Of a DNA stretch of 20,366 nucleotides, positions 1-7,383 are shown piece after piece. The stretch spans positions 1 to 20,366 of the forward strand of contig JBMFTZ010000014.1 of the NCBI GenBank assembly GCA_049966775.1, read 5' to 3'. Position numbers and translations under genes: made by a program. Each line of letters opens with the position of its first letter. Position 1 is the stretch's first letter. The notes beneath the pieces are model-generated. The model saw only the letters and a list, made by a program, of their open reading frames with translations. It did no database searches and had not been told where the DNA came from. The DNA comes from JAKAWW01 sp049966775. GTDB lineage: Archaea > Micrarchaeota > Micrarchaeia > Micrarchaeales > Micrarchaeaceae.

Positions 1-1
1 A

Positions 2-148
2 TGTCCTGCAACATTGAAAATGCCCAAAATAAGAGTTCCTTTCGGAACTACTGTTCTGGCGAACCTTTATTTTTTTCAACGATTCGTTGGGCGCAGAGAG
101 GTTTATGATAGGATTTTCAACAACCACGTAAAATTAGGGAAGAGGTAA
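2..148 (+). CDS. Possible C-terminal end of an unrecognised gene, cut by the window edge
   Basis: This frame is open from the window edge to a TAA at 146-148 and gives 48 residues, ending in a basic stretch (NNHVKLGKR). I do not recognise it. A second frame (1-108) is also open over much of the same stretch, so coding is unproven. A 6-bp hairpin (AGTTCC / GGAACT, 34-49) and a T-rich run (66-77) lie inside it, which would suit a non-coding 3' region equally well. Confidence 0.25.
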   Translation, partial: CPATLKMPKIRVPFGTTVLANLYFFQRFVGRREVYDRIFNNHVKLGKR

Positions 149-150
149 GA

Positions 151-158
151 ATTTAAAG
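151..158 (+). promoter_or_regulatory. TATA-like element for the surface-protein gene at 188
   Basis: ATTTAAAG lies about 33 bases before the ATG at 188, the spacing expected for an archaeal TATA box serving a transcript with a very short leader. The AT-rich stretch at 165-177 is too close to the ATG to be the main box. Confidence 0.45.
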
Positions 159-187
159 GTTCGCTTTAATATATAATAGGCGATTGT

Positions 188-1153
188 ATGAAAAAGCATG
201 TTATAAACGCACTGATAGCGTTGGGTTTAGCTTCGCTATTGGCGCTGATTTTCCTAGCAATAAATGTTTCCGCATATACAAGTAACAGCTCTGTTACTGC
301 AAACGTTAATGTGGGCAATGTGATCTACCTGTCTGTAAGCCCCAATACAATAAGCTTTAACTCCATGTATCCGTCAACTACATTCGATACAAACGTGCTG
401 GTTACAGACACCGATAATGGGGGCAATATCGCAGCCAATGTGCTTGTAATGGGCACAAACTGGTACAATGGGACTGCTAACTCGATATTGGTAGGGAACA
501 CATTATGGGATTCAAGCGCGCAAACAAGTTATACGGGGAGTGCGCTCACCAATACAATGACTGATACAAAGATACTAATACTGCAGCCCACGTTATCCAC
601 TCCATCACAACAGAATAATATATATTTTGGTTTGTCTATACCTGGCGGAACGCCACCTGGCAACTACTTACAGACAATATCGTTTGAAAATGAAAACACA
701 ACCTATGCCATGTACAATCAACCAACCACCTCCAATACTGTGACTGCAAAGGTTACCGTGAGCGGCGCGTGCTACGTATCATTAAGCCCAAGCTTAATAA
801 ACTTCGGCCCTGTTTATGCGTCGGCAAACGTGCCTACAAATGTGCTAGTGACGGATTCCGATCCAGAAGGCGATGTTGCGGCGAGTCTGCTTGTTGCAGG
901 CACAAACTGGGCTCTTACCTCAAACAGCCAAGTTACGTTCGGCGTCAGCAATACCCTGTGGAATCCATCAAGTTTGACAACCTATTCTGGCAACGCATTG
1001 ACGAACACCCTGAGCCCGACTGGCATAACTATCGCTGCTCCAACGCAGTCAAGCGCGACAACAAATAGTCCGATATACTTCGGTCTTGCTGTTCCCGGCG
1101 GCACCCCGGCTGGCACTTACCAGCAGACAATAACAATAGAAAACAGCTGCTAG
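188..1153 (+). CDS. Secreted protein made of two tandem copies of a ~120-residue domain
   Basis: The 321-residue product starts with a signal peptide: Lys-Lys, a hydrophobic stretch at about 8-26, and a likely cleavage after NVSA near residue 29. The rest is two copies of one unit, about 47-168 and 196-319. They share SPxxIxF, TNVLVTDxDxxG, AGTNW/MGTNW, NTLWxxSSxTxYxGxALTNT and IYFGLxxPGGTPxGxYxQTIxxEN in the same order. Low charge, Asn/Thr/Ser richness and beta-type sequence suggest an extracellular beta-sandwich, perhaps a surface-layer or adhesion component. No catalytic motif is visible. Only two cysteines occur (195 and 321), the second at the very C-terminus. The basic-tailed membrane protein starts 7 bases after the stop, so the two are probably co-transcribed. 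The family is not recognised; export and duplication are clear from the sequence, function is not. Confidence 0.9.
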   Translation: MKKHVINALIALGLASLLALIFLAINVSAYTSNSSVTANVNVGNVIYLSVSPNTISFNSMYPSTTFDTNVLVTDTDNGGNIAANVLVMGTNWYNGTANSILVGNTLWDSSAQTSYTGSALTNTMTDTKILILQPTLSTPSQQNNIYFGLSIPGGTPPGNYLQTISFENENTTYAMYNQPTTSNTVTAKVTVSGACYVSLSPSLINFGPVYASANVPTNVLVTDSDPEGDVAASLLVAGTNWALTSNSQVTFGVSNTLWNPSSLTTYSGNALTNTLSPTGITIAAPTQSSATTNSPIYFGLAVPGGTPAGTYQQTITIENSC

Positions 1154-1160
1154 TGTTGTC

Positions 1161-1865
1161 ATGAAAGCGTTGAGCCTCTTATTGCCCTTTCTTTTACTCT
1201 TTTCTTTGAGCTTCGTTCCTTACGCCCAGCTTGGCGAGCAGGCTGGCCAGCCTTTCTTCAATGTTAGCATAGGAAGCAGCGAGACTTTCAACTACACGAT
1301 ACTTAATTCCGGCCCAACGCCGATAGGCTACCAGGTAATACTCCCCGCATTGAACACGATACCCCACAACGCAACGCCTACGGTCGTAGTGACGCCAATG
1401 AATGGTACTCTTGCTCCGAATTCGCAGCAAAAGATAAGCGTCACTGTTTTCATGCCTGGAAGCGATAAACCCTACTTGAAATGGCAGGGTGTGCTTCAGG
1501 TAGTTGAAGTGGCTTCTGTGGTTAACGCAAGCAGCGGCATGGGTGCCACGTTGAGGGCAGGCGTAGCAAAGATCGTAACGATAGAGTCCGCGCCGCCGAA
1601 GCCCCTGCCACTTATAGATTACGCAATAAGCGCTATAGTAGTCATAGCCATTGTGGTGATAATCGCCTACATTGCGGTTTCTAGGCGTAATACTAAGCTT
1701 GCAGCCAAAGCTACAGCGCGCCGCGCTGCGGCAAGGCGTGTGAAGGCTAGGATCAAGAAGAAGGTGCCTGCAAAGGCCAGAAAAAGGGCAGCAAAACCGC
1801 GCAGGAAAGGTGCAAGGCCCGCGCGCAGGCGAAGTGCGGGCGCGCGCCGAAGAAGGCGCGCCTGA
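1161..1865 (+). CDS. Membrane protein with exported beta-type domain and histone-H1-like basic tail
   Basis: The 234-residue product has a signal peptide (about 1-22), a 125-residue exported region with several N-x-S/T sites, one membrane segment (about 151-173) and a 60-residue C-terminal tail. In the exported part, NYTILNSGPTPIGYQV and SQQKISVTVFMPG resemble the Ig-like NEW3/CARDB type often found in archaeal surface proteins. That assignment is inference. The tail (175-234) has 30 Lys/Arg, no acidic residue and is otherwise mostly Ala, Gly and Pro, as in histone H1 or bacterial H1-like tails. With a cleaved signal peptide the tail would lie in the cytoplasm, where it could bind nucleic acid, ribosomes or acidic lipid. 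It follows the duplicated secreted protein at 188-1153 by 7 bases and may be its membrane partner. No homologue is recognised. Confidence 0.88.
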   Translation: MKALSLLLPFLLLFSLSFVPYAQLGEQAGQPFFNVSIGSSETFNYTILNSGPTPIGYQVILPALNTIPHNATPTVVVTPMNGTLAPNSQQKISVTVFMPGSDKPYLKWQGVLQVVEVASVVNASSGMGATLRAGVAKIVTIESAPPKPLPLIDYAISAIVVIAIVVIIAYIAVSRRNTKLAAKATARRAAARRVKARIKKKVPAKARKRAAKPRRKGARPARRRSAGARRRRRA

Positions 1866-1883
1866 TGCATGAGTGCCGCTAAG

Positions 1884-1893
1884 CATAAATACT
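1884..1893 (+). promoter_or_regulatory. TATA-like element for the exported protein gene at 1924
   Basis: CATAAATACT begins 40 bases before the ATG at 1924. Transcription about 25 bases downstream would give a leader of roughly ten bases. This suggests the gene has its own promoter despite lying only 58 bases after the preceding gene. Confidence 0.45.
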
Positions 1894-1923
1894 TGGCATG
1901 ATAGGAATTAGTAGGGTTTTGAC

Positions 1924-3273
1924 ATGGAGAGCAACTATTATGAACCAGATGAATCCTCTATAGGAGGCGGCACAAATCCAGCCTATGCCCCGGCAAGCGG
2001 CCAGCAATATGGCGCGCCTGCACCAGTGCATCAGGGTGTCCAAGGATCTAAGGTCAAAGGTGCCGGCCGCGCTGCAAAAGCTATTGTCGCTGTTATAATA
2101 ATTGCCCTTATGGCTTATGCCGCTTATTACCTCATAAGCCCACAGCATGCTTCTTCAGTTTCAAGTTCCTCAAACCGTGTGATAGCGATGCTCGCAACGC
2201 ACAAGCCGGTGAGCGCTTTCGCAGTGGCAAACGCGATGAGCGGTTTAATGAACGCGAGCCAGAAACTTAATGTTTCCTACACCGGCTCTGTTGGCATCTC
2301 CACGAGGAGCGCGTTGCTAGGCAATTTCAGTGAGAGCATGCCCCTGAGCATGAGCTACCAAAAATATTATAACATATCAAGAGTAACCGTAAGCCTGAGC
2401 GGTGTGCCCGTTCTTGGCAATATAAGTGTCGTGGAGATCTTAAACAAGACAGTGCGCTACACGTGCACAAAAATGCCAGCCTTGGGCATATTGTCAAATT
2501 CGAGCAGTACCGGCTTCCAATGTGAAAAGAACGCCTCGAGCTCCAGCCCGTCTGCCATAAACCTTAGCGTATCAAACCTTACCGCCTTGTCGGACAAGCT
2601 CAACATAACCGTAGTGGGTGTAAAAGAGCTATCCTATAACAAGCAGCAATGCTATCTAATGGAAGGCCATGGCAAGGTGAACATACCGCAAAGCATCTCT
2701 TCAAGCGCGTCACCTATTGCGCTGACTCCGGTTTCAGGATCGGCTGCCTTCACATATAACATAACGAGCTGTGTCTCCTTGCAGTACGGCCTGCCGCTCA
2801 ACTTCAGCCTTGAAATGGCTGGAGGCAACACCACGAGCCCTGTCAAAGTTTCTCTCGCGTTCAACGAGGTAAGCATAGGCACAAATACGAATGCGCAGAT
2901 ATCGGCGCTTCCAGGCCCGATAGAAAATGCGAGCGGCATAGGCCTAGCTTATCCCACAACCACCATACCCGGAATACCAAGTACTTCGAATGCGAGCGTG
3001 GCAAACCAGAGCTCATACGAATACAGCGGCATGTACAACGGCTCAATAGTGCTGCTCACGTATACGCAGCAGAGAGCTATAGAAGACCTGCCTGACGCTG
3101 CGCTCGCCGGCACGCTCCAAAATTTCTATACTAATAATCCCGCATATGAGTGCCTAGACGGCAAATCGCTTAACGTGTGGATCGCCCCGAGCGAATACCC
3201 AGGCGAATATATCGTGTACAATGGTGCCCAAGGCGCGCAATGCGCATATGCGACGCTGCTTTTTGCGCAATAG
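1924..3273 (+). CDS. Large membrane-anchored exported protein, unknown family
   Basis: The 449-residue product starts with about 50 residues rich in Gly, Pro, Ala and Gln (for example PASGQQYGAPAPVHQG) and two lysines, followed by one membrane segment at about 53-71. The remaining ~375 residues are rich in Ser, Asn, Thr and Val with many N-x-S/T sites. The positive residues just before the membrane segment suggest the short N-terminus is cytoplasmic and the large part is outside. Six cysteines occur in the outer part (YTCTK, FQCEK, QQCYL, TSCVS, YECLD, AQCAY), enough for three disulfides. No enzyme motif or known repeat is visible. Together with the two genes before it, this makes a cell-surface block. 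The family is not recognised. Confidence 0.87.
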   Translation: MESNYYEPDESSIGGGTNPAYAPASGQQYGAPAPVHQGVQGSKVKGAGRAAKAIVAVIIIALMAYAAYYLISPQHASSVSSSSNRVIAMLATHKPVSAFAVANAMSGLMNASQKLNVSYTGSVGISTRSALLGNFSESMPLSMSYQKYYNISRVTVSLSGVPVLGNISVVEILNKTVRYTCTKMPALGILSNSSSTGFQCEKNASSSSPSAINLSVSNLTALSDKLNITVVGVKELSYNKQQCYLMEGHGKVNIPQSISSSASPIALTPVSGSAAFTYNITSCVSLQYGLPLNFSLEMAGGNTTSPVKVSLAFNEVSIGTNTNAQISALPGPIENASGIGLAYPTTTIPGIPSTSNASVANQSSYEYSGMYNGSIVLLTYTQQRAIEDLPDAALAGTLQNFYTNNPAYECLDGKSLNVWIAPSEYPGEYIVYNGAQGAQCAYATLLFAQ

Positions 3274-3318
3274 CAAAGATTGCGATTCCGCACTTTATGC
3301 GCCGGCATCAATCAATGC

Positions 3319-3987
3319 CTATAACCGGACAGCCGCAGCGCTCAGTTTGTAATACGTGCATATCTTGTTTGCGGGGCAATCTTCACAATCAGGGGTGGTC
3401 TTGCAGTAGCTCTTGCCCAGCTCCACGAACTGCGCATGCATGTCCTTATAGAGCTCGAGGTTCCTTTTAACGTGCGCTTCGAAGTATCCCTGCAATGCGT
3501 CATAGCTAATATCAGGTTGCATGCCGTTAATCCTGTGCATTATGCGCTTCGTGTATGCGTCAATGACGAAAACCGGCTTGTTTGCGGCGTAAAGGATTAT
3601 TGAATCGGCGGTCTCTTTGCCTATGCCGTTGTAGGAAAGGAGCCTTTTCCTCAGTTCATGCGCTTCAAGTCGGAAGAGGCTGTCGAGGCTTCCGTATTCA
3701 TCTTTTATGCTAGAGCATACACTCCTTAGCCGGCGAGCCTTCTGCCTGTAATAGCCTGAAGGCCTTACGAGTGTTTCCAGCGTGCGAATATCAATGCCCG
3801 CGATGCAGTCAAGCTTCATGCAGTTTGCATCCTTCAGCCTTGATATCGCCTTTTCGACGTTCTTCCAAGATGTCTGTTGGGTTAGTATTGCACCAACAAG
3901 AACCTCGAAGCTGGTCTCGCCGGGCCACCAGTTCAAGAAGCCGAACCGCTTTCTGAGCAGCCTGTAAATCTGCATCGGCTTGGCCAT
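3319..3987 (-). CDS. Endonuclease III-like DNA glycosylase of the MagIII type (COG2231-like)
   Basis: This is a 222-residue HhH-GPD DNA glycosylase. The helix-hairpin-helix reads LSYNGIGKETAD (G121-I-G-K-E125) and is followed by the catalytic aspartate in VIDAYTKRI (D143). Four C-terminal cysteines (195, 201, 204, 210; spacing C-x5-C-x2-C-x5-C) look like an iron-sulfur site. Bifunctional Nth has GVGRKTA, where the second basic residue is the lyase lysine. Here that position is Glu125, as in H. pylori 3-methyladenine glycosylase MagIII (GIGKES). It should therefore be a monofunctional base-excision glycosylase, likely acting on alkylated purines. The ATG at 3985-3987 is chosen because GGTGG lies 4 bases upstream. 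The frame is open further upstream, but that part would lie inside rpl11. It is the last gene of the spt5-rpl11 operon. Confidence 0.85.
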   Translation of the reverse strand: MAKPMQIYRLLRKRFGFLNWWPGETSFEVLVGAILTQQTSWKNVEKAISRLKDANCMKLDCIAGIDIRTLETLVRPSGYYRQKARRLRSVCSSIKDEYGSLDSLFRLEAHELRKRLLSYNGIGKETADSIILYAANKPVFVIDAYTKRIMHRINGMQPDISYDALQGYFEAHVKRNLELYKDMHAQFVELGKSYCKTTPDCEDCPANKICTYYKLSAAAVRL

Positions 3988-3995
3988 AGGGCCAC

Positions 3996-4463
3996 CTACA
4001 GCCTTAACTCTCCGCTGTTTATCTTGGCAATAATCGCCTTCGGATCCTCGTTCTCCACCTTTACGCCCATGCTCTTGCATGTGCCAATAACCTGCTTGAC
4101 CCTGTCCGCGGCAGTCTTCCCGTAAAGTGATGCCTCCTTGGAGCTTGCGATCTTTTTCACCTGGTCGAGCGTGAGGTTTCCTATGGTTTCATCCTTGCCC
4201 TTCGCGCCGTTCTGTGCTCCTAGCTCCTTGAGTATTAGTGCGCTCGTCGGCGGGGCCCCTATTTCCACTTTGAACTGCTTTGTTTCGGTGTCAACTACCA
4301 CCTTGACCGGTATCTTTATGCCAGAGAACTGCTCCGTCTTCTTGTTTATTTCAGCGACTATGGCCCCTATGTTCACGCCAAGAGGCCCCAAGGCAGGGCC
4401 GAAAGGCGGCCCGCCAGTTGCCTTGCCGCCCTCTATAAGACCGTTTATTGTTACCTCCCCCAT
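3996..4463 (-). CDS. rpl11: Large ribosomal subunit protein uL11
   Basis: The 155-residue protein shows the uL11 N-terminus (EGGKATGGPPFGPALGPLG, VNIGAIVAEIN), the linker PPTSALILKELGAQNGAKGKD and the C-terminal rRNA-binding domain with IASSKEASLYGKTAADRVKQVIGTCKSMGV. It forms the base of the ribosomal stalk and binds the GTPase-centre rRNA. I chose the ATG at 4461-4463, which gives the normal archaeal N-terminus (MGEVTINGLIEGGK). A TTG at 4473-4475 would add four residues and directly abut the spt5 stop. The usual archaeal partners rpl1 and rpl10 do not follow; the glycosylase gene does, starting 8 bases after this stop. Confidence 0.96.
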   Translation of the reverse strand: MGEVTINGLIEGGKATGGPPFGPALGPLGVNIGAIVAEINKKTEQFSGIKIPVKVVVDTETKQFKVEIGAPPTSALILKELGAQNGAKGKDETIGNLTLDQVKKIASSKEASLYGKTAADRVKQVIGTCKSMGVKVENEDPKAIIAKINSGELRL

Positions 4464-4475
4464 AAAATCACACAA

Positions 4476-4925
4476 TCATGATGCCTTCTCCGCCTTCTGC
4501 ACGATCTTGGCGCTGCTTCTCTTCGTTGTAACAGGTATGGACACTACGACATCCATCAGCTCGACCGTAATGTCGTCCTTGACCTCGTCTGTCTTGAGAA
4601 CCTTTGCCTTGTAGCCTTTGAACGGGCCACTGGTGAACTCGATTATGTCCCCTTTCTCTATGTTCATCGCCTTGTCGGTCGCTTCAATAAACCTGTTAAT
4701 GTCGCTGTCGCTGATAGGCTTGGGTAGCACGCCACGAATGTTTCGATCTTTTGTTATAAAAGCCTTCAGCTTTGCTTCTTCCTCTGCTTCGACAATGATG
4801 TAGCCGCGCATTCCCTCTACTACCATTATGGAGTAGATCCCACTGTCTTCTTTCGTGTTCTTGTTCTGCAGTATGTTGGCGATTATGCGCTCCTGGCCCG
4901 CAGTCACTTTTACAACAAAATACAC
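4476..4925 (-). CDS. spt5: Transcription elongation factor Spt5 (archaeal NusG homologue)
   Basis: This 149-residue protein has an NGN domain (about 1-83: YFVVKVTAGQERIIANIL, MRGYIIVEAE) that would clamp RNA polymerase with Spt4, then a KOW domain (about 89-118: IEKGDIIEFTSGPFKGYKAKV) and a basic tail. The size fits archaeal Spt5. The start codon is GTG at 4923-4925. A TATA-like stretch on this strand at 4951-4964 leaves a leader of only a few bases. spt5 usually follows secE in archaea, but here the upstream neighbour is the divergent trm5-type gene, so secE is not at its usual place. rpl11 follows after 12 bases. Confidence 0.95.
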   Translation of the reverse strand: MYFVVKVTAGQERIIANILQNKNTKEDSGIYSIMVVEGMRGYIIVEAEEEAKLKAFITKDRNIRGVLPKPISDSDINRFIEATDKAMNIEKGDIIEFTSGPFKGYKAKVLKTDEVKDDITVELMDVVVSIPVTTKRSSAKIVQKAEKAS

Positions 4926-4950
4926 AATACCACTTGCTAGATATGTTACC

Positions 4951-4964
4951 CTTATATATTTTTA
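4951..4964 (-). promoter_or_regulatory. TATA-like element for spt5-rpl11-glycosylase operon
   Basis: Read on the minus strand, TAAAAATATATAAG lies about 26-39 bases before the GTG start of spt5, which suits an almost leaderless transcript. It shares the AT-rich intergenic stretch with the divergent methyltransferase gene. Confidence 0.5.
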
Positions 4965-4970
4965 TATACA

Positions 4971-4980
4971 CTTTATATTT
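4971..4980 (+). promoter_or_regulatory. TATA-like element for the Trm5-type gene
   Basis: CTTTATATTT (with TTTATATACA just before it) would place transcription near 5000. That is 15-20 bases before the chosen ATG at 5018, leaving room for the GGTG ribosome site at 5009-5012. Confidence 0.4.
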
Positions 4981-5017
4981 GTTTCCTTCAGGCTCCGCGC
5001 TTATGCTTGGTGTTAAT

Positions 5018-6070
5018 ATGATGTTCGTTAAAGTTGCTGCGAGCGCCGCTGAAAGCGCAAAAAAAGCCTTAAGAAAGGCAAATATGCTTGATAATAATGC
5101 TAGTGTAAAGTATAATAATGGCTATGTTTACTTTCCCATAAAGGCTGCAGGTCAGTCAGCGCCAAAAGCACTAAAAGGCTTTCCCTTAATTAGTGGCGCG
5201 AGCGTTGTGCGCATGCGCTCTTCAAAAAAGCGTGGCAGTGAAAGCTTCAGCCAAATGCTGAAGAGAATACTGACAAGGGGTGAGGCGAAGGAGCTCGCAA
5301 ACGGCTACGATCTCTTGGGGAGCATAGCCATAATAGAGCTTTCGGACAAGCTTGATAGGAAGGAGAAGGCAATAGCCAGCGCTCTACTCTCATCAAACAG
5401 GAACATAAAAACCGTGCTGAAGAAAGCTGGCCCGGTGCACGGCATTTACCGCACAAGGAAGCTCAAATACATAGCCGGCGAGCGCACATTCATGGCGCGT
5501 TACAAGGAGAACGGCTGCACGTTCGTGTTCGATGTGAGAAAGGTGTTCTTTTCCAACAGGCTTTCTTTCGAGCGCTCCAGGCTCTCCGGCCTTGTGGGAA
5601 GCAAGGAGCGCGTAATGGTGATGTTTGCAGGAGTAGGGCCTTTTGCAATCGAGATAGCGAAGCAGCACAGGGATTCGAAGGTGGTGGCGATAGAGCTCAA
5701 CAAGCACGCATATGAATACATGAAGGCAAACATAGCGCTCAACAAGACCCATAACGTAGAGCCTGTGCTCGGCGACGTGAGGAAGGCAAGCGCCGCTTAT
5801 GTGAATTTTGCGGACAGGATAATAATGCCCATGCCCAAATCAAGCATGCTCTTTCTTGACCAGGCGCTTGCTGTGGCAAAGAAGCACGCGTTCGTGCACC
5901 TCTACACCTTTGCGCCTTCCGAAGATCCGTTTGGCGAAGTGCGTGGAAAGCTCGAAGAGCATGCAATGAGGCACGGCTACAATGTAAAAATTTTTGGGGA
6001 GCGCGTTGTGAGGCCATATTCAGCCTCCGAATCCGAAGTGGTAGTGGATTTCGAGATAGCGAAGCGCTAG
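5018..6070 (+). CDS. trm5: tRNA (guanine37-N1)-methyltransferase, Trm5 type
   Basis: The 350-residue protein has the Trm5 layout: an N-terminal region ending in YVYFPI, a middle domain with the GPVHGIYRTRKLKYIAGE and GCTFVFDVRKVFFSNRLSFER segments, and a class I methyltransferase fold. The SAM loop is VMVMFAGVGPFAIEIAK, the acidic end of strand 2 is VVAIELN, motif III is LGDVRK and motif IV is DRIIMPMPKS. The C-terminus has RPYSASESEVVVDFEI. The enzyme would make m1G37 next to the anticodon to prevent frameshifting. Archaeal relatives also act on wyosine precursors, so the exact subtype is open. Starts are possible at ATG 5003, 5018 or 5021. I prefer 5018 because GGTG lies 5 bases upstream and the N-terminus then aligns with the family (MMFVKVAASAAESAKKAL). 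Confidence 0.88.
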   Translation: MMFVKVAASAAESAKKALRKANMLDNNASVKYNNGYVYFPIKAAGQSAPKALKGFPLISGASVVRMRSSKKRGSESFSQMLKRILTRGEAKELANGYDLLGSIAIIELSDKLDRKEKAIASALLSSNRNIKTVLKKAGPVHGIYRTRKLKYIAGERTFMARYKENGCTFVFDVRKVFFSNRLSFERSRLSGLVGSKERVMVMFAGVGPFAIEIAKQHRDSKVVAIELNKHAYEYMKANIALNKTHNVEPVLGDVRKASAAYVNFADRIIMPMPKSSMLFLDQALAVAKKHAFVHLYTFAPSEDPFGEVRGKLEEHAMRHGYNVKIFGERVVRPYSASESEVVVDFEIAKR

Positions 6071-6105
6071 GCGCCGCGAAAAGTTTCCCGTTTTGTAGCA
6101 ATAGG

Positions 6106-6114
6106 CATAAATAT
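6106..6114 (+). promoter_or_regulatory. TATA-like element for scpA-scpB
   Basis: CATAAATAT lies about 50 bases before the scpA start, giving an expected transcript start near 6136. The short leader contains GTAGGT as a probable ribosome site (6145-6150). Confidence 0.45.
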
Positions 6115-6158
6115 TTTACATCGCATCTTCTATCAGCGATCAGGGTAGGTAGTTTGTG

Positions 6159-6860
6159 ATGCCTTCAGTAGAGGTATACAAAGGCAGCGTCATAGACCTA
6201 GAGGGCTTTGTCAGGAATGCCACGTGGCGCGAAGTGCTTATAGAGCTCGTAGACAAGAACAAGCTGGATCCGTGGGATATCAATATAGCTGAGATTGCAG
6301 ACCACTATCTTAGCGCGGTGCGGAGCATGAAGGTGCTTGACCTGCATGTTCCAGCAAACATAATCCTGGCAGCTTCGATACTGCTGCGCATGAAGAGCGA
6401 GATGCTCGTACTCATAGAAAACGAGGAGCCTCAAGCTGAAGCGGCGGGTGCGGTGCAGCGCATAATACCAGAAGTGCCAACTCTCGTGTCGAGGCTAAGG
6501 CTGCGACCTGGCAAGCGCATAACCCTTTCCGAGCTTATCGATGCGCTAAGCGATGTAATGAAGATGCAGCCCAGCCAGCGTGCCGCGGCGCAGCCAAGAA
6601 TACCACTAGGCATCTCCATAAGCGCTGAGGATATAGATGCAAAGCTGGACGGTGTTTATGCCGCTGTGGAAAAGAAGGCAGATCACGAGAGGATGGTATC
6701 GTTTGCCGAACTTGTCGATACTAATCAAAGCCCCGAAAGTGTGCTATTGAACCTTTTCGTGCCGCTGCTCCTGCTCATGCACCAGGGCAGGCTCACGCTT
6801 GTCCAGGACAGTTTTTTTGACGAGATATTCATAATGCTCAACGATGGTAGGAATGCCTGA
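6159..6860 (+). CDS. scpA: Segregation and condensation protein A (kleisin)
   Basis: The 233-residue protein carries the ScpA signature: an N-terminal DLEGFVRNATWREVLIELVDKNKLDPWDINIAEIADHY region, the VPANIILAASILLRMKSEMLV helix, and a C-terminal winged-helix part (SPESVLLNLFVPLLLLMHQGRLTLVQDSFFDEIFI). It should bridge the heads of an Smc dimer and bind ScpB to organise and segregate the chromosome. GTG at 6156 directly precedes ATG at 6159; either could start it, and I use the ATG with GTAGGT 8 bases upstream. No smc gene is in the window. Its 3' end overlaps the scpB start by 17 bases, so the two should be translationally coupled. Confidence 0.9.
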   Translation: MPSVEVYKGSVIDLEGFVRNATWREVLIELVDKNKLDPWDINIAEIADHYLSAVRSMKVLDLHVPANIILAASILLRMKSEMLVLIENEEPQAEAAGAVQRIIPEVPTLVSRLRLRPGKRITLSELIDALSDVMKMQPSQRAAAQPRIPLGISISAEDIDAKLDGVYAAVEKKADHERMVSFAELVDTNQSPESVLLNLFVPLLLLMHQGRLTLVQDSFFDEIFIMLNDGRNA

Positions 6861-7383
6861 AGACAAGAGGGAATACAAGCGAATCGCCGAGGCAGCGCTT
6901 TTCGTTTCAGGCCATGCCATGGGCATAGACGAGCTCTCAAGCCTGCTCGGCATAGGTTCAGTTGGCTATGTCAAGGCGATAATGGGCGAGCTGATCGAAG
7001 AGTATAAGGATAGGGACAGCGCGCTCGAGATATACGCGGCGGGAGACAGCTATATGATGGGTGTGAAGGACCAGTACCTCGGCAGGGTCAACACTCTAGC
7101 AGGGGCTCCTGACATAACAAAGGGAGCGCTCAGAATACTCGCATATGTTAGCAAGAACGGCCCAGTGATGCAGAGCCAGGTGGTTAAGGTGTTCGGCACC
7201 ACAGTCTATGATTATGTGAAGGAGCTTGTAGACAAGGGCTTTGTAAGCGCGGTCCGCATCGGCAGGTCGAAGAGGCTTGCTACCACTAAGAAGTTCCTCG
7301 AGTACTTCAACATAAGCAAGGAAGAGCTCAAAAGCATTAGCAACGAGGCGCTCAAAGACCTCGGCAGCACTCCAGCTCAGTAG
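6844..7383 (+). CDS. scpB: Segregation and condensation protein B
   Basis: The 179-residue protein matches ScpB: REYKRIAEAALFVSGHAMGIDELSSLLGI forms the first winged helix, and ALRILAYVSKNGPVMQSQVVKVFGTTVYDYVKELVDKGFVSAVRIGRSKRLATTKKFLEYF forms the second. It would dimerise on ScpA in the Smc-ScpAB complex. The start is ATG 6844, inside the end of scpA. An in-frame ATG at 6853, with TAGGA almost touching it, is an alternative. Its 3' end overlaps the convergent cobalamin adenosyltransferase gene by 7 bases. Confidence 0.9.
   Translation: MVGMPEDKREYKRIAEAALFVSGHAMGIDELSSLLGIGSVGYVKAIMGELIEEYKDRDSALEIYAAGDSYMMGVKDQYLGRVNTLAGAPDITKGALRILAYVSKNGPVMQSQVVKVFGTTVYDYVKELVDKGFVSAVRIGRSKRLATTKKFLEYFNISKEELKSISNEALKDLGSTPAQ

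Noticed and set aside
1194..1886. Long open frame on the minus strand opposite the basic-tailed membrane protein
   Set aside because: It is a by-product of the GC-rich Arg/Ala codons of the real gene, lacks a promoter or ribosome site, and its product looks random.
3988..4080. N-terminal extension of the DNA glycosylase
   Set aside because: It would overlap rpl11, is not part of the glycosylase fold, and a good ribosome site supports the later ATG.
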